A stretch of 34,307 nucleotides of DNA, from contig NZ_JAGPVV010000019.1 of the NCBI RefSeq assembly GCF_018066915.1, positions 1 to 34,307 of the forward strand, read 5' to 3'. The position numbers and the translations under genes were made by a program. The notes beneath the pieces were generated by a model. The model did no database searches, was not told the DNA's origin, and was given only the letters and a program-made list of their open reading frames with translations. This document shows positions 17,466 through 24,823 of this stretch, piece after piece; positions within the stretch are counted from its first letter, which is position 1, and each line of letters starts with the position of its first letter. The DNA comes from Roseovarius sp. GTDB taxonomy: Bacteria; Pseudomonadota; Alphaproteobacteria; Rhodobacterales; Rhodobacteraceae.

Positions 17466-18689
17466 TCATTTGGGCGACAACCCCAGCCTCCGTTCGCGGC
17501 GGATGACGGCGAGGATGGTCACAATCGCCGCGAGCGCCGTCGAGAGCATCAGCCCCAGCAAGGCATAGGCCCCGCTGCCGGGGGTGAGAAGCGTGCCCGC
17601 AAGCGCCGAGAGGCCCGCGCCGATGCCAATCATAAGCGCGCCCGACAACCCGCTTGCCGTGCCTGCAAGGTCCGGGCGGATCGACAACGCGCCGGCGGTG
17701 GCATTGGGGATCACCATGCCATTGCCAAGCCCCATGAAGGTCATCAGCCCAAAGAACGTGAATGGCGTACCCAACCCCACGAGAAACAGCGTGAGATTGA
17801 GCGCAATCCCCCCCGCGTTAAAGAGCGTGCCCCAAAGCACCATGCGGTTGACGCCGATGCGCATGGAAAATCGCCCCGAGGCGAAATTGCCGAGGAAATA
17901 GCCAATCGCCGGGGCACCGAACAAGAGCCCAAGTGTCGATGGAGGCAGGCCAAAGACCCGATCCCCCACAAAGGGCGCACCGCCCAGATAGGCAAAGAAC
18001 GCACCCGAACTCAGCCCCGCCGCAAGCGCATAGCCCCAGAACCTGCGCGAGGTCAGAAGCGCGGGATAGTCGCGGAACTGCTGCATCAGGGTCCGGCCCG
18101 TGAGGGGGGCGGTCTCGCCCAGATCACGCCAGCAGACGACAAAGAGCGCGGCCCCCAGCACGAAGAGCGCCCAGAAATTCGCTTGCCAGCCAAAGGCTTC
18201 GTCCAAGAGCCCGCCAAAGGCCGGGCCGATCATCGGCACCACCGCCATGCCCATGGTCACATAGCCGATCATCGAGGCGGCCCGGTCCTGAGGAACCATG
18301 TCGCGCACGATGGCGCGCGACAGGACCATGGCGACCACAACGCTGGCCTGCACCATGCGAAACGTCAGGAAGACCGTGATATTGGGGGCAAAGATGCAGC
18401 CCAAGGTCGCCACTAGAAAGAGGCCAAGACCCCAAAGAATGACCGGCCTCCGCCCCCACCGGTCCGAGATTGGCCCCATCAGCAGTTGAAGCCCGGCATT
18501 GACCCCGAGGTAGAGGGCGACGGAAAGCTGAATCAGCCGGTATTCGGTGTTGAAATAGGCTGTCATCCCCGGCAGGCTGGGCAGGAAGATGTTCATTGCA
18601 AGCGCCGATAGGCCCGCCAGCAGGATCAGCGTCGAGATATGCGGCGGGGTGGTGCGGTCGAGATAGTTGGATGTCTGTGCGCGGGTCAT
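17466..18689 (-). CDS. Bcr/CflA family multidrug efflux MFS transporter
   Basis: The 407-residue protein has about twelve hydrophobic segments. The N-terminal pattern LSALAMNIFLPSLPGMTAYF, followed by the MFS loop GPISDRWGRRPVILWG and the helix 4-5 region RMVQASVVVAMVLSRAIVRD, identifies the Bcr/CflA drug:H+ antiporter subfamily (12-TM DHA1). Members export bicyclomycin, chloramphenicol, sulfonamides or cysteine-like compounds; the natural substrate here is unknown. It diverges from pccB and shares the 169-base regulatory region that holds the TTTGC elements. Confidence 0.92.
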   Translation of the reverse strand: MTRAQTSNYLDRTTPPHISTLILLAGLSALAMNIFLPSLPGMTAYFNTEYRLIQLSVALYLGVNAGLQLLMGPISDRWGRRPVILWGLGLFLVATLGCIFAPNITVFLTFRMVQASVVVAMVLSRAIVRDMVPQDRAASMIGYVTMGMAVVPMIGPAFGGLLDEAFGWQANFWALFVLGAALFVVCWRDLGETAPLTGRTLMQQFRDYPALLTSRRFWGYALAAGLSSGAFFAYLGGAPFVGDRVFGLPPSTLGLLFGAPAIGYFLGNFASGRFSMRIGVNRMVLWGTLFNAGGIALNLTLFLVGLGTPFTFFGLMTFMGLGNGMVIPNATAGALSIRPDLAGTASGLSGALMIGIGAGLSALAGTLLTPGSGAYALLGLMLSTALAAIVTILAVIRRERRLGLSPK

Positions 18690-18740
18690 GGGTCATGGCT
18701 AGGAGTGGCCTGAGGGGAAGTCCATCGGGCGCAGACAGGT

Positions 18741-18810
18741 TTTGCAAGTTTACAGATTTGCGAAATATACTTTGCGATGATTTGCAAATTTGCCTGATTC
18801 TGCTTTGCGC
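18741..18810 (+). promoter_or_regulatory. Cluster of TTTGC elements upstream of pccB, candidate PccR/ScfR operator
   Basis: TTTGC occurs six times in 70 bases, starting at 18741, 18757, 18771, 18781, 18789 and 18804; the clearest copies are TTTGCAAG, TTTGCGAA and the palindrome TTTGCAAA. From memory, the short-chain acyl-CoA regulator PccR of Rhodobacter sphaeroides binds a paired TTTGCAA-type motif upstream of pccB; that link is established knowledge recalled, not tested here. The elements lie within 120 bases upstream of pccB, and the last one overlaps the candidate -35 element. Confidence 0.65.
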
Positions 18811-18832
18811 TCTGCCTTGTAAACCCTATGCT
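18804..18832 (+). promoter_or_regulatory. Candidate pccB promoter
   Basis: TTTGCG (18804-18809) and TATGCT (18827-18832) are separated by 17 bases, placing the start of transcription near 18839, twenty bases before the pccB ATG. The -35 element coincides with the last TTTGC copy, which would let a bound regulator block or assist RNA polymerase. Confidence 0.45.
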
Positions 18833-18858
18833 GCGCGCAACATCGCAAGGGGAGTGCC

Positions 18859-20391
18859 ATGAAAGACATCCTTCAGGAATTGGAGAACCGCCGCGCCGAA
18901 GCACGCAAGGGCGGTGGCGAGCGCCGGATCGAGGCTCAGCATGCCAAGGGCAAGCTGACGGCCCGCGAGCGGGTCGAATTGTTGCTCGACGAGGGCAGCT
19001 TTGAAGAATTCGACATGTTCAAGGCGCATCGCTGCACCGATTTCGGGATGGAGAAAGAGCGGCCCTATGGCGATGGCGTCGTCACCGGCTGGGGCACGAT
19101 CAATGGCCGCATGGTCTATGTCTTTTCGCAGGATTTCACCGTGTTCGGTGGGTCTTTGTCGGAAACCCATGCCGAGAAAATCTGCAAGATCATGGATATG
19201 GCCATGCAGAACGGCGCGCCGGTCATCGGGATCAACGATTCGGGTGGCGCGCGGATTCAAGAAGGCGTAGCCAGCCTTGCAGGCTATGCCGAGGTGTTTC
19301 AACGCAACATCATGGCGAGCGGTGTGATTCCGCAGATTTCGCTCATCATGGGCCCCTGTGCGGGTGGCGCGGTCTATAGCCCGGCGATGACCGATTTCAT
19401 CTTTATGGTGCGCGACAGCTCTTACATGTTCGTGACCGGCCCCGATGTGGTCAAGACCGTCACCAACGAAGTGGTCACGGCCGAGGAACTCGGGGGCGCA
19501 TCGACCCATACCAAGAAATCGAGCGTGGCCGATGGGGCGTTCGAAAACGATGTAGAGGCCTTGGCCGAAGTGCGGCGTCTGGTGGATTTCCTCCCGCTCA
19601 ACAACCGCGAAAAGCCGCCTGTGCGCCCGTTCTTTGACGAGCCGGGGCGGGTGGAGCAGAGCCTTGATACGCTGATCCCCGACAATGCCAACACCCCCTA
19701 TGACATGAAGGAACTGATCCTCAAGGTCGCGGATGAGGCGGATTTCTACGAAATTCAGGCGGAATTCGCCAAGAACATCATCACCGGCTTCATTCGCCTT
19801 GAAGGGCAGACCGTGGGGGTCGTAGCCAATCAGCCGATGGTGCTGGCAGGGTGTCTGGATATCGACAGCAGCCGCAAGGCGGCGCGGTTCGTACGGTTCT
19901 GCGATGCGTTCGAGATTCCGATCCTGACCTTTGTCGATGTGCCGGGGTTCCTGCCGGGTACGGGCCAGGAATATGGCGGCGTGATCAAGCACGGCGCGAA
20001 ACTTCTCTTTGCCTATGGCGAGGCGACGGTGCCCAAGGTGACGGTCATTACCCGCAAAGCCTATGGCGGGGCCTATGACGTGATGGCCTCCAAACATCTG
20101 CGGGGCGATTTCAACTATGCTTGGCCCACGGCGGAAATCGCGGTGATGGGGGCAAAGGGCGCCACCGAAATCATCCACCGCGCCGATCTGGGGTCGCCCG
20201 ACAAGATCGCGGCGCATACCAAGGATTACGAGGGCCGCTTTGCCAATCCGTTCGTCGCCGCCGAGCGCGGCTTTATCGACGAGGTGATCCAGCCGCGCAG
20301 CACGCGGATGCGCGTAAGCCGGGCATTTGCGTCGTTGCGCAACAAGAAGCTCAGCAACCCTTGGAAAAAGCACGATAACATTCCGCTCTGA
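18859..20391 (+). CDS. pccB: Propionyl-CoA carboxylase beta subunit (carboxyltransferase)
   Basis: PccB transfers the carboxyl group from biotin on PccA to propionyl-CoA, giving methylmalonyl-CoA. The 510-residue protein has the two crotonase-like carboxyltransferase domains: SGGARIQEG and [12 protein letters not shown] in the N-terminal domain (acyl-CoA oxyanion hole), and [22 protein letters not shown] with [14 protein letters not shown] in the C-terminal domain (biotin site). The ending [17 protein letters not shown] is typical for this subunit. AGGGGAG lies upstream of the ATG. It heads the locus whose partner pccA lies 2.4 kb downstream, and its regulatory region carries the TTTGC cluster. 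Confidence 0.97.
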   Translation: MKDILQELENRRAEARKGGGERRIEAQHAKGKLTARERVELLLDEGSFEEFDMFKAHRCTDFGMEKERPYGDGVVTGWGTINGRMVYVFSQDFTVFGGSLSETHAEKICKIMDMAMQNGAPVIGINDSGGARIQEGVASLAGYAEVFQRNIMASGVIPQISLIMGPCAGGAVYSPAMTDFIFMVRDSSYMFVTGPDVVKTVTNEVVTAEELGGASTHTKKSSVADGAFENDVEALAEVRRLVDFLPLNNREKPPVRPFFDEPGRVEQSLDTLIPDNANTPYDMKELILKVADEADFYEIQAEFAKNIITGFIRLEGQTVGVVANQPMVLAGCLDIDSSRKAARFVRFCDAFEIPILTFVDVPGFLPGTGQEYGGVIKHGAKLLFAYGEATVPKVTVITRKAYGGAYDVMASKHLRGDFNYAWPTAEIAVMGAKGATEIIHRADLGSPDKIAAHTKDYEGRFANPFVAAERGFIDEVIQPRSTRMRVSRAFASLRNKKLSNPWKKHDNIPL

Positions 20392-20400
20392 GGGGGGCGA

Positions 20401-20456
20401 GGACTGGGGGCGCTGCCCCCAGTCCCCCGAGGTATTTAGGGCCAGATGACGCACGG
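20401..20456 (+). repeat. Hairpin followed by CCCGAGGTATTT: probable Rhodobacteraceae intergenic repeat
   Basis: An 11-base-pair stem (GGACTGGGGGC / GCCCCCAGTCC, 3-base loop) is followed by CCCGAGGTATTTAGGGCCAGATGA. I recall this combination, a GGGGGCGCTGCCCCC hairpin next to CCCCGAGGTATTT and a GCCAGATGA tail, as a recurrent intergenic sequence in Rhodobacteraceae genomes. It lies right after the pccB stop and may act as a terminator or attenuator. Only one copy is present in this window. Confidence 0.55.
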
Positions 20457-20465
20457 AGGAGCAGG

Positions 20466-20810
20466 ATGGGGCGCAGCCACTGGCATGTGATCGAAGACGA
20501 GGAGGGCGGCGCACTGACAGTTGCGCGGCGGGTGCCTGTGCGCTTCGATTTGGCGGTGGAGACGGTTCTGGCGGGCACGACCGGGCGGCGGCGCTTGGCG
20601 CATCTTGTGCGGCAAGACCTGTGGCGGGCGCTGCAATCGCTGCGCGGTTATGCGCCCGCGGTGCGCGTGCGCCGGGACGCGCAGGCGATGCATGTGCAGG
20701 CCGGGGGCGCCGTCATGGGCCGGTTTGATCGCGCCGGGTGCGAGGCGCTGATTGCACAGGTGTTGGAGGACGAGGCGAATCGCGTGCGCTGGATGGGCGG
20801 CGCGCGATGA
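20466..20810 (+). CDS. Conserved hypothetical protein in the pcc locus
   Basis: The 114-residue product is basic, soluble and without signal peptide or membrane segment (MGRSHWHVIEDEEGGALTVARRVPVRFDLAVETVL). GGAGGA lies 8 bases upstream of the ATG, and the 3' end overlaps the next gene by 4 bases (ATGA), so it is probably expressed. Codon and base use match the neighbours. I recognise it only as a type of small gene found near pccB in roseobacters; no domain or function can be given. Confidence 0.75.
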   Translation: MGRSHWHVIEDEEGGALTVARRVPVRFDLAVETVLAGTTGRRRLAHLVRQDLWRALQSLRGYAPAVRVRRDAQAMHVQAGGAVMGRFDRAGCEALIAQVLEDEANRVRWMGGAR

Positions 20811-21217
20811 GACGGGTGAGGTGGGCTGTGGCGCTGAGCGTCGGGCTGGCTCTCGCCCAAGGGGCGGCAGCGCAGGAGGAGGCGCTGCCGCTGCCCTCGG
20901 GCCTTAGAGCGCGGGTGCAGGAGGTGCTGACCGACCGGCCGGGTCTGGGTCTGACCTATCGCTTTCGGTTTGTGGCAGAGGGATTCGCCGGGGTTGGCGA
21001 TACGGATGCGCAACTCGAAACGGTGCTGGCTGATCTGGTCTGGCTGTGCGAGAGCTACGCCCTGCCGCGACTGGCGAACACGGGGCCGATGCCCGCTCAG
21101 GTTGTTATTTCGCTGGCGGATCGACCGTCAGAATTCGGGGTTTTCGACCCCGATGTCATTCAGGTCTTTGAGGCCTACAGGCCGCAGGAAGGCGCCTGCA
21201 TCTGGGAGATGTTCTAA
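20807..21217 (+). CDS. Exported DUF6497-like protein
   Basis: The 136-residue protein starts at the ATG overlapping the preceding stop (ATGA). It has a clear signal peptide (RRVRWAVALSVGLALAQGAAAQ), then a domain with LPLPSGLRARVQEVL, two cysteines (VWLCESYALP and the terminal GACIWEMF) that could form a disulfide, and QVVISLADRPSEFGVFDPDVIQVFEAYRP. This resembles the DUF6497 family from Rhodobacteraceae, of unknown function. A periplasmic location is predicted. The longer ORF from 20738 is in the wrong frame for the preceding gene's end and lacks a ribosome site. Confidence 0.82.
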   Translation: MRRVRWAVALSVGLALAQGAAAQEEALPLPSGLRARVQEVLTDRPGLGLTYRFRFVAEGFAGVGDTDAQLETVLADLVWLCESYALPRLANTGPMPAQVVISLADRPSEFGVFDPDVIQVFEAYRPQEGACIWEMF

Positions 21218-21374
21218 TGAAAACGCAAAATCTTGCGTCGCGAAATCAAGACCTTGGCGGGACTGAGGCTTTGGGGACACAGGCGCACGGGATTGGTGAT
21301 GACCGATGTTCAAATCCTAAAAATTCCGATAAGCTGCGTCGAGGTTGCACCCAAGCGACCTTTACCTCGCCCTT

Positions 21375-21429
21375 GAGACGGGCAGGGACATGGTGTCCTT
21401 GCGCGTCTCTTCATGAAGTTACGAGAGAC
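21375..21429 (+). promoter_or_regulatory. Two mutually exclusive hairpins in the leader of the small lipoprotein gene
   Basis: GAGACG (21375-21380) and CGTCTC (21404-21409) close a long hairpin whose inner arms (GCAGGGACA / TGTCCTTGC) also pair, with one mismatch and one G-T pair. GTCTCT (21405-21410) can instead pair with AGAGAC (21424-21429), immediately before the ribosome-binding site CAGGAG. The two helices share bases and cannot form together. This resembles a translational switch, but no ligand or family is recognised. Confidence 0.4.
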
Positions 21430-21440
21430 AGGAGATATAC

Positions 21441-21578
21441 ATGTCGAAGAGCATCAAGAGCATTCTCGCAATCGGTTTCATCGCCGTTGTCGCAGCATGC
21501 GCCCAGCCTGCCGAAGAAGAGTTCGTTGTGGTCGAGCCGATCACGACCGAGCCCGTTTCGACCGGCAAGTACAAGTAA
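21441..21578 (+). CDS. Small lipoprotein, 45 residues
   Basis: This short gene is missing from the ORF track in its true frame. It encodes MSKSIKSILAIGFIAVVAAC followed by AQPAEEEFVVVEPI and ends in STGKYK. The lipobox VAAC gives a mature lipopeptide of about 25 residues starting at Cys20, acidic and Val/Pro/Glu-rich. CAGGAG lies upstream of the ATG, preceded by a structured leader, and a strong hairpin follows the stop. Very similar tiny lipoproteins occur in many Rhodobacteraceae; function unknown, and an envelope location is inferred. Confidence 0.85.
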   Translation: MSKSIKSILAIGFIAVVAACAQPAEEEFVVVEPITTEPVSTGKYK

Positions 21579-21594
21579 GCCCATCGGGCTAGGC

Positions 21595-21622
21595 ACGGGA
21601 CGGACCACATGGTCCGTCCCGT
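21595..21622 (+). terminator. Strong hairpin after the small lipoprotein gene
   Basis: ACGGGACGGACC and GGTCCGTCCCGT form a perfect 12-base-pair stem with a 4-base loop (ACAT), 16 bases after the stop codon. No T tract follows (CCACCACAC), so it may be a processed or factor-dependent 3' end rather than a classical terminator. Confidence 0.6.
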
Positions 21623-21671
21623 CCACCACACACTCTGCCGCGCCGCGCCCCTTTGATTCGGAGGGCGCAAC

Positions 21672-22016
21672 ATGTTGAAACATCGCGGATTTCCCGGTCG
21701 TTTGCCGGGCACGGATTTCCAATTCACCATCAGACGCGCGAATCCCAAGGGGGCCACCCCTCTGATTGCGCGCGAGCGGTACCGAGACCGCAAGGCCGCC
21801 GACAAACGCGCGGACGCCGCCTTTGTGCGTGCGATATGGGAGTGTTTTGGCGAAGAGCCGTTCGAGCGTGGCAATCTCGATGCCGGGCGGTTGAGCTGGC
21901 TTTTGGGCCGCGAGGTCAAGCCGGTTGATGACCCCTTTGACTCCACAAGTTACGAGGCGCTGCTGGTTCTGGATCTCGCGCTCGCGCGCGAGTCATTTCC
22001 CGAGGTGTTCGTGTGA
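21672..22016 (+). CDS. Conserved hypothetical protein in the pcc locus
   Basis: The 114-residue product is soluble and basic at its N-terminus (MLKHRGFPGRLPGTDFQFTIRRANPKGATPLIARERYRDRKAADKRADAAFVRAIWECF) and acidic at its C-terminus. No signal peptide or membrane segment is visible. GGAGG lies 8 bases before the ATG. Base composition matches the neighbours. I do not recognise a domain. Like the other small genes between pccB and pccA, it may simply ride in this location rather than act in propionate metabolism. Confidence 0.75.
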   Translation: MLKHRGFPGRLPGTDFQFTIRRANPKGATPLIARERYRDRKAADKRADAAFVRAIWECFGEEPFERGNLDAGRLSWLLGREVKPVDDPFDSTSYEALLVLDLALARESFPEVFV

Positions 22017-22237
22017 GCAGGGCGCGCGTGAACCGCTCCAGAACCGCGGTTCAGAGCCGCAGCATGCGCGGCGTTCTGCCTATGGCGGATGAAAATAGGC
22101 AAGGCTCTGCTCATGCGGGTATCGCGCGGAAGCTGTGCTTGGTGCGGTCGAAAGATGCTGCCAAGGTGGAACGAGTGGCGGGAGTCCTTTCCCCAGAGGT
22201 CGTGACATTGCGTCTGTCCCGCCGCCCTTCCCCCTGG
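22017..22237 (+). other. Gene-free stretch before a strong terminator, possible small RNA
   Basis: No convincing protein-coding frame is seen between the stop at 22016 and the terminator at 22238. The stretch holds a perfect palindrome GAACCGCGGTTC (22041-22052) and a small hairpin GCCTAT / ATAGGC (22078-22083 / 22095-22100). Because a classical terminator follows more than 200 bases after the last gene, a stable small RNA or a long 3' UTR is possible. No known RNA family was recognised. Confidence 0.35.
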
Positions 22238-22278
22238 GGGCGATCCTGTGCGGGCGTGCAAGGATCGCCCTCTTTTTG
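22238..22278 (+). terminator. Rho-independent terminator
   Basis: GGGCGATCCT and AGGATCGCCC form a perfect 10-base-pair stem with a 13-base loop, followed by the T-rich tail TCTTTTTG. It ends whatever is transcribed from the upstream small genes or from the gene-free stretch, and splits the pccB-pccA interval into at least two transcription units. Confidence 0.88.
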
Positions 22279-22358
22279 TGTTGAAAATAGGATAGTTGCA
22301 AAGCCTGCCGCAGATGCGCGGGCCTTCGCCGATGATGCAAGGGCGCTGCGCAATCGCT

Positions 22359-22388
22359 TTGACCTTGCCCGGTTCGTGACGTTTTATG
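22359..22388 (+). promoter_or_regulatory. Candidate promoter for the 76-residue lipoprotein gene
   Basis: TTGACC (22359-22364) and TTTATG (22383-22388) are 18 bases apart, about 40 bases upstream of the lipoprotein ATG and just after the terminator at 22238-22278, where a new promoter is expected. Confidence 0.45.
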
Positions 22389-22428
22389 GCGTGGATTTTA
22401 CATGTGACATCACAGAAGGACGCCCATC

Positions 22429-22659
22429 ATGCAAAGACTTCAAACATATCTCGCTCCGCGCAGATTCGCCCAAGCACTTGGTGTTCTGGCACTTGGCGCT
22501 TTGGTGGCCTGTGGCGACACGGTGCCGGAGCAGGCGCTTATCGGGGGCGGGGCTGGGGCCCTCACGACGGCTGTCGTCGGCGGCAGCGTCATTACCGGTG
22601 CCGCAGTCGGGGCCGCGGGCAACGTGGTATTCTGCCAGGCCTATCCGAACCGCTGCTGA
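22429..22659 (+). CDS. Small glycine-rich lipoprotein
   Basis: The 76-residue product has a lipoprotein signal (FAQALGVLALGALVAC with lipobox LVAC, lipidated Cys at about residue 28), then a Gly/Ala-rich hydrophobic segment (ALIGGGAGALTTAVVGGSVITGAAVGAAGNVVF) resembling a glycine zipper, and a short tail with two cysteines (FCQAYPNRC). Glycine zippers can insert into or pack against membranes. GAAGGA lies upstream of the ATG and a terminator follows. Function is unknown; entericidin-like or glycine-zipper lipoproteins are the nearest comparison. Confidence 0.82.
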   Translation: MQRLQTYLAPRRFAQALGVLALGALVACGDTVPEQALIGGGAGALTTAVVGGSVITGAAVGAAGNVVFCQAYPNRC

Positions 22660-22719
22660 CGACCTGAGCCAGAGCGCGCTTTCGGACGCTCTGCCCGTCA
22701 TCCAAGACCAAGTCATTCG

Positions 22720-22750
22720 AGCCACCGGCACCTTGCGCGCCGGTGGCTTT
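22720..22750 (+). terminator. Rho-independent terminator before pccA
   Basis: AGCCACCGGC and GCCGGTGGCT form a perfect 10-base-pair stem with a 9-base loop, followed by TTTGTTGTTG. It lies 60 bases after the small lipoprotein stop and 70 bases before pccA, so pccA needs its own promoter or read-through; I see no convincing promoter in that gap. Confidence 0.8.
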
Positions 22751-22819
22751 GTTGTTGTGCCAGAAGAGATCCGGCGCGCCGCCTGAAGACCGCGCCGACA
22801 TGAGAGGAAGGGACGGAAG

Positions 22820-24819
22820 ATGTTCAAGAAAATACTGATTGCCAACCGGGGCGAAATCGCCTGTCGCGTGATCAAGACCGCGCGCAAGATGGGGATTGCG
22901 ACGGTGGCGATCTATTCCGATGCGGATCGCAACGCGCTGCATGTGCGCATGGCCGACGAGGCTGTTCACATCGGACCGGCACCCGCCTCTGAGAGCTATA
23001 TCGTGATCGACAAGGTGATGGCCGCCATCAAGGCCACGGGGGCCGAGGCGGTGCATCCCGGATATGGCTTTCTGTCCGAGAACCCCAAATTCGCGCAGGC
23101 GCTCGAGGCGGCGGGTGTGGCCTTTGTCGGGCCGCCGGTGCGGGCCATTGAGGCAATGGGCGACAAGATTACCAGCAAGAAGATCGCGCAGGAGGCCGGC
23201 GTCAGCACCGTGCCCGGCTACATGGGCCTGATCGCCGATGCCGAAGAGGCGGTGACGATCTCGAACCAGATCGGCTATCCGGTGATGATCAAGGCCTCTG
23301 CCGGGGGCGGCGGCAAGGGGATGCGTATCGCCTGGAATGACGAAGAGGCGCGTGAGGGATTTCAATCCTCCAAGAACGAGGCCGCGTCGAGTTTCGGGGA
23401 TGACCGCATCTTTATCGAGAAATTCGTCACCCAACCGCGCCATATCGAGATTCAGGTGCTCTGCGATACCCACGGTAACGGCATCTATCTGGGCGAGCGG
23501 GAATGCAGCATTCAGCGCCGGAACCAAAAGGTCATCGAAGAGGCGCCGAGCCCGTTTCTGGATGAGGCCACGCGCAAGGCGATGGGCGAGCAGGCCGTGG
23601 CGCTGGCGCAGGCGGTGGGCTATGCCAGTGCGGGCACCGTGGAATTCATCGTCGATGGCAAAAAGAATTTCTATTTCCTCGAGATGAACACGCGCCTTCA
23701 GGTGGAGCATCCGGTGACGGAATTGATCACCGGCGTTGATCTGGTCGAGCAGATGATCCGGGTGGCCAATGGTGAGGCGCTCAGCCTCACGCAGGCCGAT
23801 GTAAAGCTCAAGGGTTGGGCGATGGAGAGCCGCCTTTATGCCGAAGACCCCTATCGCGGGTTCCTGCCGTCGATCGGCCGTCTGAGCCGCTATCGTCCGC
23901 CCGAGGAATTGGCCATCGAGGGGCCGTGGTGCGCAATGACACCGGCGTCTTTGAAGGCGGCGAGATCAGCATGTATTATGACCCGATGATCGCCAAGCTC
24001 TGCACCTGGGGCCATACCCGCGCCGAGGCGATCGAGGGCATGCGGGTGGCACTCGACAGCTTTGAGGTTGAGGGGATCGGGCATAACCTGCCGTTCCTCA
24101 GTGCCGTGATGGATCATCCGCGCTTTGTCAGCGGCAATATCACCACGGCCTTTATCGCCGAGGAATATCCCGAAGGCTTCACTGGCGTCACGCTGCCGGA
24201 AGAGGCGTTGCGCGCGATTGCGGCAAGTACGGCGGCGATGCACCGTGTCGCCGAAATCCGGCGCACGCGGGTGTCGGGGCGGATGGACAATCACGAGCGG
24301 CATGTGGGCGAGGATTGGGTCGTGAACCTGCAAGGCCACAGCTATGCCGTGGTGGTGGCGGCGGATCGCGGGGGGGCGACCGTGCGGTTCGACGACGGCG
24401 ACACCCTGCGCGTCACAAGCGACTGGACACCGGGCGATCAACTGGCGCGGCTCGATGTGGATGGCCGGGCGCTGGTGCTCAAGGTCGGCAAGATCAGCGG
24501 CGGGTTCCGCATCCGCACACGCGGCGCCGATCTCAAGGTGCATGTGCGCACGCCCCGTCAGGCGGAATTGGCGGCGTTAATGCCCGAGAAACTGCCGCCT
24601 GATACATCAAAGCTGCTGCTCTGCCCGATGCCGGGGTTGATCGTGAAGGTCAATGTCGCGCCGGGCGACGAGGTGCAGGAGGGGCAGGCACTCTGCACGG
24701 TGGAGGCGATGAAGATGGAAAACATCCTGCGGGCCGAACGCAAGGGCGTGGTGGCAAAGGTCAACGCCGGACCGGGCGACAGTCTGGCGGTGGACGATGT
24801 GATCATGGAGTTCGAGTGA
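22820..24819 (+). pseudogene. pccA: Propionyl-CoA carboxylase alpha subunit, split by a one-base frameshift
   Basis: PccA carboxylates its own biotin and hands the carboxyl group to PccB. The first frame (22820-23989) carries the biotin carboxylase domain: [17 protein letters not shown], the ATP-grasp loop [12 protein letters not shown] (about 157), and [14 protein letters not shown]. Near 23920 homology jumps to the -1 frame (to 24819), which reads [25 protein letters not shown], then the BT domain and the biotinyl site EAMKMEN (about residue 630). Restoring one G in the run GAGGGGCC (23918-23925) yields about 666 residues, the normal length. Either a sequencing error or a recent inactivating mutation explains this. 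The ribosome-binding site is good. Confidence 0.92.
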
Positions 24820-24823
24820 GCGG

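Noticed and set aside
18826-20514. 562-codon minus-strand ORF opposite pccB
   Set aside because: It is an antisense shadow of pccB with no recognisable domain.
21217-21678. 153-codon ORF following the DUF6497-like gene
   Set aside because: It covers the leader hairpins and the true 45-residue lipoprotein gene in another frame; the translation is Ser/Arg/Pro-rich shadow sequence.
22017-22237. Cobalamin riboswitch, SRP RNA or 6S RNA in the gene-free stretch
   Set aside because: I searched by eye for the B12 box, the SRP tetraloop region and 6S-type features and found no convincing match.
22013-22786. 257-codon ORF starting with GTG that overlaps the stop of the 114-residue gene
   Set aside because: It runs through a strong terminator and across the better-supported 76-residue lipoprotein gene in another frame, and its product shows no domain or consistent composition.
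23918-23930. Programmed -1 ribosomal frameshifting in pccA
   Set aside because: The run GAG GGG CCG is not a good X-XXY-YYZ slippery site and PccA is not known to use frameshifting; an error or mutation is simpler. It is kept only as a minor option in the finding.
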